64,000 nucleotides of DNA from Paenibacillus sp. J45TS6 (lineage in GTDB: Bacteria; Bacillota; Bacilli; Paenibacillales; Paenibacillaceae), in assembly GCF_018403285.1 (NCBI RefSeq), contig NZ_BOSJ01000007.1, positions 186,001-250,000 of the forward strand, written 5' to 3'. The notes below the pieces were generated by a model that was not told where the DNA came from, did no database searches, and was given only the letters and a program-made list of their open reading frames with translations. Numbering within the stretch: position 1 is the stretch's first letter; the number at the start of each line of letters is the position of its first letter. Position numbers and translations under genes: made by a program. Shown piece after piece: positions 54,137 through 62,265 of the stretch.

Positions 54137-54163
54137 TTAGCACTGACGACTGTCGAGTGCTAA
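54137..54163 (+). promoter_or_regulatory. CIRCE element (HrcA operator) of groES-groEL
   Basis: TTAGCACTG-N9-GAGTGCTAA. The right half is perfect; the left half differs from the consensus TTAGCACTC only in its last base. It lies just after the promoter, as expected for HrcA repression. hrcA is not in the window. Confidence 0.93.
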
Positions 54164-54223
54164 TATAGAAGAGTGCAACAACCGTAAGATATGTAACTTA
54201 CTTATTTAAGGAGGCTATTTTTC

Positions 54224-54505
54224 ATGATCAGACCTTTAGGTGAACGCGTATTGGTAGAACCGATCGAACAAGAAGAGACAACAGCTTTCGGGATTGTACT
54301 TCCGGACTCTGCTAAAGAAAAACCGCAAGAGGGTAAAGTTATCGCTGTTGGCGCTGGAAGCTTAAAAGATGGCGTTCGTGTTCCTTTGGAAGTAAAAGAA
54401 GGAGACCGCGTTATTTTCTCCAAATACGCTGGAACAGAGCTTAAATACGAAGGTAAAGAATATTTGATTATGAAGGAAAGCGACATTCACGCAATCTTGG
54501 GTTAA
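54224..54505 (+). CDS. groES: Co-chaperonin GroES
   Basis: A 93-residue Cpn10 protein. [17 protein letters not shown] at the start, the mobile loop [20 protein letters not shown] and the end [20 protein letters not shown] are standard. It caps GroEL. TAAGGAGG precedes ATG, and a CIRCE element lies upstream. Confidence 0.97.
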   Translation: MIRPLGERVLVEPIEQEETTAFGIVLPDSAKEKPQEGKVIAVGAGSLKDGVRVPLEVKEGDRVIFSKYAGTELKYEGKEYLIMKESDIHAILG

Positions 54506-54548
54506 TCTTCATTCGTGAAGAGCTTGAATATATGAATTGAATCGTTGA

Positions 54549-56213
<1,665 letters not shown>

Positions 56214-56304
56214 TATAGGCTGTGAAGCCTTCTCATCGTGAATTAGTCTAGGCTATTTCAGCCCAGATTGAGAACTGGTCATGTTAAAAACTATTTTCTA
56301 AAGT

Positions 56305-56342
56305 AAAGACTACTTCCTAACAACAGGAGGTAGTCTTTTTTA
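56305..56342 (+). terminator. Terminator after groEL
   Basis: AAAGACTACTTCCT (56305-56318) pairs with AGGAGGTAGTCTTT (56325-56338), a 14-bp stem followed by TTTT. Confidence 0.9.
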
Positions 56343-56448
56343 TGTTTTTAGAATTTGCTTAGTCCATTCATAGCTGAGTTTTTTCATTAAAGTTAAAATA
56401 TAATCTTCTATTTCCAAGAGGTTTCTTTTTTCATGATTTAAAATTTGA

Positions 56449-56478
56449 TATAATTTGCGAATCGCCAGCAAACGTTTG
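56449..56478 (+). promoter_or_regulatory. Promoter -10 and palindrome ahead of the TetR gene
   Basis: TATAAT at 56449-56454 is a good -10 (weak -35). The 10-base palindrome CAAACGTTTG at 56469-56478 lies near the expected transcript start and is a candidate autoregulatory operator. Confidence 0.45.
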
Positions 56479-56511
56479 TTCTGCTAAGAAAAGTGGAAAA
56501 GGAGGTATATT

Positions 56512-57087
56512 ATGACGATCAATTTAGTTGTTGAAGAAGCATTAGCTAACTCATTAAAAAAATTGATGATGACGAAATCAATCAAACAAATTCATGTGAA
56601 AGAAATAACGAATGAAAGTAGCCTCAGCAGACATACTTTCTATAATCATTTTCATGATATTTACGAGCTTCTAAAATGGATCTATGAAAGAGAGGTAATA
56701 GAAGGGATTGACCTGTATTGTTCGTTAGATTCATGGAAAAAAGGGATTGACCTTGTACTAAACTATACCTATGAAAATAAACGAATCTGTTTGAATACGT
56801 TCAATTCTCTCGGACGTGACCATCTGGAAAGCTTTCTTTATCAAACTTTTTTTCGTGTAGTTAGTTCGGTGGTAGATGAGATATCTCGTGATTTACAGCT
56901 TTCAGAAGAGGTAAAGGATAATTGTAAGGATTTTTATACAAATGCATTGATGGGGGTCTTTATATCCTGGCTTAAAAAGGACCTATCTGAAACACCGGAG
57001 AGTATGGCACGCAAAATCGATCAGATGTTAAGCGGAGTGGTCGTGTATACATTAACCAAAATAAGCAAGGAAGCTAACACACTTTAA
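56512..57087 (+). CDS. TetR-family regulator (DhaS-like), probable regulator of oleate hydratase
   Basis: A 191-residue protein. The N-terminal helix-turn-helix (about 10-58: KQIHVKEITNESSLSRHTFY then NHFHDIYELLKWIYE) and the C-terminal TetR_C_8-like all-alpha domain match DhaS/YxbF-type regulators. It ends 115 bases before the oleate hydratase gene in the same direction. Pairing of a TetR with an oleate hydratase suggests response to unsaturated fatty acids; this is inferred. AAAGGAGG precedes ATG. Confidence 0.8.
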   Translation: MTINLVVEEALANSLKKLMMTKSIKQIHVKEITNESSLSRHTFYNHFHDIYELLKWIYEREVIEGIDLYCSLDSWKKGIDLVLNYTYENKRICLNTFNSLGRDHLESFLYQTFFRVVSSVVDEISRDLQLSEEVKDNCKDFYTNALMGVFISWLKKDLSETPESMARKIDQMLSGVVVYTLTKISKEANTL

Positions 57088-57128
57088 GGCATATGTACAT
57101 GTAGTACACGATTTAAGAAAGCTGTTCA

Positions 57129-57190
57129 TTGTTGTAACTTTTCTTTTAGATATACTCAAGGTAACAAGCGAAGTTATTATCTAAAAGAAA
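57129..57190 (+). promoter_or_regulatory. Promoter with 13-bp inverted repeat upstream of oleate hydratase
   Basis: TTTCTTTTAGATA (57140-57152) and TATCTAAAAGAAA (57178-57190) are perfect inverted copies separated by 25 bases. TTGTTG (57129-57134) and TATACT (57151-57156) make a promoter with a 16-base spacer, so the left arm fills the spacer and the right arm overlaps the ribosome binding site AAAGAAAGGG. Likely target of the TetR protein encoded just upstream. Confidence 0.6.
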
Positions 57191-57202
57191 GGGTAGTGTC
57201 TT

Positions 57203-58897
57203 ATGTTTAATTATGAAAAGATTCATACGAGAAAACCGGATGGGATTGAAAACAGACAGGCTTATCTGTTAGGCGGTGGAATTGGATCCTTGGCGGCAGC
57301 AGCGTTTCTGATTAGAGATGGACATATGCCAGGAAAAAATATATACATCTATGAGCAATCCGATATTCTCGGCGGCTCCATGGATGGTGCGGGAGAATGG
57401 GAGACTGGCTACACAGCAAGAGGCGGACGTGAAATTGAACCACACTTTGAATGCTTCTCCGAGCTCTTCAGCTTTATTCCTTCTATTAAAGAACCGGACA
57501 GAACGGTACTCGATGAATTTTATGAGCTGAACGAAAAAGAACCGATCCTGTCCAATTGCCGACTTGTAGAAAACCAGGGTAAAGTTGCAGATTCTTCTTC
57601 CTTGGGACTTACCATAGACCAAGCTATGCGGCTTGGAAAGCTGGTTATGACAACCGAAGAAGCTTTAGGACATACAACGATTGCAGATTTCTTTGATGAA
57701 AATTTCCTGCAAACTAATTTTTGGTACTTCTTTGAAACCATGTTTGCTTTTGAACCATGGCATAGTGTAGTAGAGGTTAAACGTTACATGCAGCGTTTCA
57801 TGCATATGATTGGCGGTATTAACCGCCTTGAGGGATTGCTTCATACCGAATACAACCAGTATGATTCTCTGATCCTTCCTCTGATTACATGGCTTGATGA
57901 GCAAGGCGTGGTATTCAAATCAGGATGTGAAGTAACCGATATAGATTTTGATATTTCAGATAACCGCAAGAAAGCTACAGGATTTTGGTATAAAAAAGAT
58001 GGAAAAGAAGTACAGCAAAAGGTATCTGAGCAGGATATCGTCATGTTCACAAACGGCTCAATGACACAGAATACAACAAGAGGAAGTTTACATGAGCCTG
58101 CTATTTTAAATCGTTCCACTGAAAAAGGATGTTTTTCTGTATGGGAAAAGATAGCTGCAAAATCACCAAATTTCGGTCATCCCGAAAAATTCTGTAGTGA
58201 TGTTGATAAAACCAAATGGATGAGCTTTACAATCACTTTGAAAGACGACGAAATTGTATTCCCATACCTTGAAGAGCTGCAAAAGAATCCGACTGGCATG
58301 AACGGTCTCGTGACGATAAAAGACTCTAACTGGTTATTAAGCTGGGTTGTACCGAAAGACCCTCACTTTAGAAATCAACCTGAAAACGTAAAGGTGCTTT
58401 GGGCTTATGGGCTACTGCTTGATGTGCCAGGAAACTATATTAAGAAGACTTATGCTGAATGTACGGGCCAAGAAATGTTTGAAGAGCTTCTTTATCATAT
58501 GGGACTTAAGGATCGAATTTCTGAAATTTTGGAGCATACCATTAATGTAATTCCAGCAATGATGCCTTATATCACTTCACAATTTATGCCGAGGGTTGCA
58601 GGCGACCGTCCTGACGTTATTCCAGAAGGTAGTGAGAATTTTGCATTCCTAGGTCAGTTTGCAGAAGTCCCAGATGACTGTGTATTTACTGTAGAATATT
58701 CTGTTAGAACAGCGATGATGGCGGTATATGGTTTGCTGAACCTTGAGAAAAAAGTTGAACCTGTTTATCCCTCATGGTATGACGTGCGTGTTTTGGCAAC
58801 AGCTACTAAAACATTATTAGGAGTAAATCATCTTCCACTTGACCAAATTCCATTAGGAAAATTATTGCAAAAGAGCGAATTGTCGAAATTCCTCTGA
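57203..58897 (+). CDS. ohyA: Oleate hydratase (myosin-cross-reactive antigen family)
   Basis: A 564-residue FAD enzyme that adds water to cis-9 unsaturated fatty acids, giving 10-hydroxy fatty acids. The dinucleotide motif GGGIGSLAAAAFLIRDG is at 24-40 and EQSDILGGSMDGAG follows. The family block ARGGREIEPHFECFSELFSF near 72-91 contains the catalytic glutamate region. PRVAGDRPDVIPEGSENFAFLGQFAEVP near 460-487 is the other conserved block. Such enzymes detoxify host or environmental fatty acids. GAAAGGG precedes ATG. Confidence 0.94.
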   Translation: MFNYEKIHTRKPDGIENRQAYLLGGGIGSLAAAAFLIRDGHMPGKNIYIYEQSDILGGSMDGAGEWETGYTARGGREIEPHFECFSELFSFIPSIKEPDRTVLDEFYELNEKEPILSNCRLVENQGKVADSSSLGLTIDQAMRLGKLVMTTEEALGHTTIADFFDENFLQTNFWYFFETMFAFEPWHSVVEVKRYMQRFMHMIGGINRLEGLLHTEYNQYDSLILPLITWLDEQGVVFKSGCEVTDIDFDISDNRKKATGFWYKKDGKEVQQKVSEQDIVMFTNGSMTQNTTRGSLHEPAILNRSTEKGCFSVWEKIAAKSPNFGHPEKFCSDVDKTKWMSFTITLKDDEIVFPYLEELQKNPTGMNGLVTIKDSNWLLSWVVPKDPHFRNQPENVKVLWAYGLLLDVPGNYIKKTYAECTGQEMFEELLYHMGLKDRISEILEHTINVIPAMMPYITSQFMPRVAGDRPDVIPEGSENFAFLGQFAEVPDDCVFTVEYSVRTAMMAVYGLLNLEKKVEPVYPSWYDVRVLATATKTLLGVNHLPLDQIPLGKLLQKSELSKFL

Positions 58898-58947
58898 AGT
58901 AATCTTTAAGTAAAAAGCCGTCACAGTGATAAGTATGAATGAATACA

Positions 58948-58985
58948 AAACCATTTCTTAATAATTTTAAGAAATGGTTTTTTTG
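58948..58985 (+). terminator. Terminator after oleate hydratase
   Basis: AAACCATTTCTTA (58948-58960) and TAAGAAATGGTTT (58968-58980), a perfect 13-bp stem, followed by TTTTG. A frame of 69 codons over it is not considered a gene. Confidence 0.88.
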
Positions 58986-59168
58986 CTTTATCTTCAGTGA
59001 TTACATTCGGTGCTTCAAAGTCTTTCTATTTGAGGGAGATCAGGCCTATTTTTGCTCTATTACAACGTGTAAAATAATTTTGACATCCCATTTTAATAGA
59101 TGTACAAGATATTTGATAGACAATTTTTACCTAAATTTGGCAAGATGATGATGTGAGGAGGGAGCGAT

Positions 59169-59576
59169 ATGGAAATAGGTAAAAAACTAAAAGATGCTCG
59201 TGTAAAATCTAGCTTTACTCAAGAATTTGTTGCGGGAGAAATTCAAGTGTCACGTCAGACGATCTCTAATTGGGAAAATGAAAAATCTTATCCAGATATA
59301 GTGAGCGTTATAAAGTTGAGTGACCTATACTCGATCAGTCTTGATGAACTATTAAGAGAAGATCAGGACATGATAGAACATTTTGCGGAAAGTACAAATA
59401 TTGTAAAAAGTAATAAGAAACTGATTGCTGCAATCATTTCTAATATTTTTCTTTTGGTCATGCTGATTATTTTTTCGAGTTTGGTACCCAACCACCTCTT
59501 TTTCTTAGTCGGAGTTTTTTCATTAGCGATTATCTGTTCGTCCATATTACTTTATCAAATCATAAAAAGAATTTAG
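59169..59576 (+). CDS. XRE-family regulator with a membrane-spanning C-terminus
   Basis: A 135-residue protein. Residues 1-62 are a helix-turn-helix (GKKLKDARVKSSFTQEFVAG, ISNWENEKSYPD) and residues about 80-132 form two hydrophobic segments. Such membrane-anchored XRE proteins are common in Firmicutes and may sense the envelope. The two genes after it encode a small membrane protein and a CPBP protease in the same direction, 13 and 36 bases on, so it heads an operon. Function unproven. Confidence 0.8.
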   Translation: MEIGKKLKDARVKSSFTQEFVAGEIQVSRQTISNWENEKSYPDIVSVIKLSDLYSISLDELLREDQDMIEHFAESTNIVKSNKKLIAAIISNIFLLVMLIIFSSLVPNHLFFLVGVFSLAIICSSILLYQIIKRI

Positions 59577-59589
59577 GGAGGCAACAAAC

Positions 59590-59922
59590 ATGAATGCAAA
59601 CGTAATGATATTCATGTTGGTATGTACTGCTGTTTTTATCGTAGGAGCCATAAATACTGCTTACCAGATTTATAAAATGGTAGAGTTGGATGCTGCGGCG
59701 AGAGAGTTAAAACATTCAAAGGTTTTAGGTTTTTTTGCGATGAATGGGAATAATTCACCGGGTCTTTTATTTTATCTAATTGTTAGAAGAAAATATCCCA
59801 TCATACATATGTCAGAGGAAAGCCGCATGGAGATTGAGGTAAGAAAGAAAAGAGCTGGTGTTGGACTGATATTCTTGGCGATGGGTGCCACCGGAGTAGT
59901 TGTGTTCATTTCACAAATGTGA
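59590..59922 (+). CDS. Small membrane protein of unknown function
   Basis: A 110-residue protein with hydrophobic segments at about 5-27 and 90-108 and a polar, basic middle (ARELKHSKVLGFFAMNGNNS, EESRMEIEVRKKRAG). I do not recognise a family. It sits between the membrane-anchored regulator and the CPBP protein and is probably co-expressed. AGGGAGGC precedes ATG. Confidence 0.65.
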   Translation: MNANVMIFMLVCTAVFIVGAINTAYQIYKMVELDAAARELKHSKVLGFFAMNGNNSPGLLFYLIVRRKYPIIHMSEESRMEIEVRKKRAGVGLIFLAMGATGVVVFISQM

Positions 59923-59958
59923 TTGGCACGAGACAGGAGAGGAGGTATCAATGAAGCA

Positions 59959-60576
59959 ATGATTTTTTTAAATCAACTTATTAGTGCGATTGTTCAACTA
60001 TTATTCTTTACTTCTATACCATTTGTTTGGTATGTAGTTACAAATAGAAAGGTTGCAGGATTTTTTCAGTGGATTGGATTTAAGTTGGTTCCAAAGCCAC
60101 CAATAAGATACGTGATTATGATCTTCGTCACATTTTTGGTTATCATTTCAGTACCATATCTATGGTTATATAGTTCAGGAACTATAACATACAGTGGATT
60201 TACTATTGAGTCGTTCCAACAAACCGGTTGGGGCTTCCAAACTATTTGTATCATTTTAATATGGGCAATTGTACAAACATCGCTGACAGAGGAAATATTA
60301 TTTAGAGGATTTTTGTGTAAGAGGCTAAGGGATAAATGGGGATGGAAAGCTGGAAATAGTATACAAGCGTTTCTATTTGGAATAATACATATCCCAGCTG
60401 TGTCAGGCACTGGATTATTTGCTATCGTTGTTGTCTTTTTACTGACAGGTGGAGTTGGTTTTGCACTTGGATGGCTTTTACAGCAGAAGACAAATGGGAG
60501 TATCCTATACGGATGGTGTATTCATGCCGCGGTAAATATAATATCTCCCATCTTTGTGTTTTCTTTTTTGCTCTAA
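59959..60576 (+). CDS. CPBP family intramembrane glutamic endopeptidase
   Basis: A 205-residue membrane protein with about six helices. The CPBP (CAAX protease and bacteriocin-processing) motifs are TEEILFRGFLCKRLRDKWGW (EExxxR, catalytic Glu) and FLFGIIHIP (FxxxH). A C-terminal HAAVNI supplies the second His motif. Homologues mature bacteriocins, give self-immunity or cleave anti-sigma factors. ATG 59959 is the first in-frame ATG, with GAGAGGAGG 14 bases upstream, an unusually long gap; a TTG at 59923 is an alternative without a site. Confidence 0.8.
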   Translation: MIFLNQLISAIVQLLFFTSIPFVWYVVTNRKVAGFFQWIGFKLVPKPPIRYVIMIFVTFLVIISVPYLWLYSSGTITYSGFTIESFQQTGWGFQTICIILIWAIVQTSLTEEILFRGFLCKRLRDKWGWKAGNSIQAFLFGIIHIPAVSGTGLFAIVVVFLLTGGVGFALGWLLQQKTNGSILYGWCIHAAVNIISPIFVFSFLL

Positions 60577-60600
60577 CATTAGGTTATATGATAGCAAATA

Positions 60601-60641
60601 CGGCAATCTCTCCCCAAATAAATATCGGAAAAAGATTGCCG
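60601..60641 (+). other. Hairpin after the CPBP gene
   Basis: CGGCAATC (60601-60608) and GATTGCCG (60634-60641) form an 8-bp stem. No T run follows directly, so termination is uncertain. Confidence 0.4.
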
Positions 60642-60726
60642 CATAAGTTATACCTTTTTATGTTGTCTACGTGACATGTTATGATCAGCCTTCAGAATGC
60701 CAGGGGTTTATAGCTTTCTTTTACTA

Positions 60727-61767
60727 TTAATAAATAAGTTCTTCTGCAAGATGGGTGAATACTTCACCGATCACAGAATCCTCGTCATAAACGGAAGAAC
60801 CTGTATTTTCCTCAGGCTGGGCAAAAGGTACTTGAGCAATGATATGGGACCCAAGCTCCTCTGCTAATTTTTCTGCACCGCCTTGACCGAAGAGGTAGTT
60901 CTTTTCACCGTTCGATTCAAAGTAGGCCATGTTTTCAACCACACCAAGAATCGAATGTTTGGTATGCTGCGCCATGACTCCCGCACGAGAAGCGACATGA
61001 GAAGCTGCGTAGTGAGGAGTGGTCACTATAATTTCCTGCGCTTGCGGAATCATAGCTGCCACATCAATGGCGACATCTCCTGTACCGGGAGGTAAATCGA
61101 GCAGAAGATAATCGAGCTCACCCCAATGGGTGTTCGTAAGGAAATTACGAATCCATTTGTTCAGCATCGGGCCGCGCCACATGACAGGCTGGTTATCTTT
61201 TGCAAAGAAGCCCATCGACATCACTTTTACCCCATGACTTTCGGCCGGAATCGCCGTTTGGTCAATCATGGTTGGCTTTTGGTCGATCTTCATCATCGCA
61301 GGAATACTAAATCCATAAATATCTGCATCTAAAATCCCCACACGTTTTCCAAGACGGGCAAGAGCTGCGGCTAGGTTAATCGTAACCGTAGACTTACCGA
61401 CACCGCCTTTACCGCTGGTCACCGCAATGAAGGTAACACCCGACTCAGGCAGAAGCATTTTTGGCATTCCTTGTTCCGTAGCATTTTGCGTTTTTAATGA
61501 AGAGGTTAAATTCCGGCGTTCTTCATCTGTCATGGAACCAAACGTAATCGAAACACTGGATGCGCCGATTTCTTTTAATGCTTGTTCAATATCCTGCTGA
61601 ATCTTTGCTTTTAGCGGGCAACCTTGAATGGTTAAAATAACGTCAAGCGAGACATGCGTACTGTCAACCTTTATATTCCGAACCATATTAAGGTCAACGA
61701 TACTTTGATGGAGTTCCGGGTCATTAATGTTCTTTAGTGTTTGTAAAATTTGTTCGTTTGTCAGCAT
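60727..61767 (-). CDS. mrp: Mrp/NBP35-type P-loop ATPase (SalA-like)
   Basis: A 346-residue protein. The N-terminal DUF59/MIP18 domain (about 1-80) is followed by an ATPase with TSGKGGVGKSTVTINL (Walker A variant), LDADIYGFSIP and LLDLPPGTGDVAI. The CxxC iron-sulfur motif expected after VVENMAYF is missing: the sequence goes ESNGEKNYLFGQGG. It is therefore nearer to B. subtilis SalA, a regulator, than to an iron-sulfur carrier. ATG with AAGAAGGTGG is preferred over an upstream GTG. It is transcribed with the formate dehydrogenase group. Confidence 0.9.
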   Translation of the reverse strand: MLTNEQILQTLKNINDPELHQSIVDLNMVRNIKVDSTHVSLDVILTIQGCPLKAKIQQDIEQALKEIGASSVSITFGSMTDEERRNLTSSLKTQNATEQGMPKMLLPESGVTFIAVTSGKGGVGKSTVTINLAAALARLGKRVGILDADIYGFSIPAMMKIDQKPTMIDQTAIPAESHGVKVMSMGFFAKDNQPVMWRGPMLNKWIRNFLTNTHWGELDYLLLDLPPGTGDVAIDVAAMIPQAQEIIVTTPHYAASHVASRAGVMAQHTKHSILGVVENMAYFESNGEKNYLFGQGGAEKLAEELGSHIIAQVPFAQPEENTGSSVYDEDSVIGEVFTHLAEELIY

Positions 61768-61783
61768 GTAAGAAACCACCTTC

Positions 61784-62260
61784 TTATTTTAAGCCTTTGC
61801 CAAGCCCTTTTAAAAAGTGGATTCCAAAATTTAAAGAGCGATTGACATCTGGATCATTTAATAGTTTTAAAAGTTTGAAGGCACTAATCTTTTCATCTGA
61901 TTCAATAGCCTTGTTTGCTTCATCTAGGCCTGTAGTTAAGCTGTTAATCAGCTTCGCCGTTGTTTCCGGTTCGACTTCAGACAGCGCTCCGGCAGCACCC
62001 ATTAAGTTATTGATAATATTCGTAACAGGTTTACGAGTCATTTGACCAAGGGCAATTTTTGCAACATCTTCTTTTGCTTCTAGTAGTTTTCCCGCTGCTT
62101 CTAGTGCTCCCATCTCATTCAAATCGGCCATGATCGAAAAGACTTGATTCACCATGTCTTCATTTTCAGAAAGAAGCTGTTTTAAATTCTCTAACTTTTC
62201 TTCCTTCCGTTGTTCTTCTGTCACTTGTTGTTTTTTTATCGTTGTAATTGGCGCAGCCAT
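61784..62260 (-). CDS. DUF1641 family protein
   Basis: A 158-residue helical protein (YrhD-like). The central EMGALEAAGKLLEAKEDVAK and VTNIINNLMGAAGALSEVEP and the end LNFGIHFLKGLGKGLK are typical of DUF1641, which accompanies formate dehydrogenase alpha subunits in Bacillales as in B. subtilis yrhD-yrhE. ATG 62260 is chosen; a GTG at 62269 overlapping the dehydrogenase stop is possible. Role unknown, perhaps assembly of or electron transfer to the dehydrogenase. Confidence 0.85.
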   Translation of the reverse strand: MAAPITTIKKQQVTEEQRKEEKLENLKQLLSENEDMVNQVFSIMADLNEMGALEAAGKLLEAKEDVAKIALGQMTRKPVTNIINNLMGAAGALSEVEPETTAKLINSLTTGLDEANKAIESDEKISAFKLLKLLNDPDVNRSLNFGIHFLKGLGKGLK

Positions 62261-62265
62261 GTGGG

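Noticed and set aside
58939-59148. A 69-codon plus-strand frame after oleate hydratase
   Set aside because: It starts inside the terminator region, lacks a ribosome binding site and its product resembles no protein.
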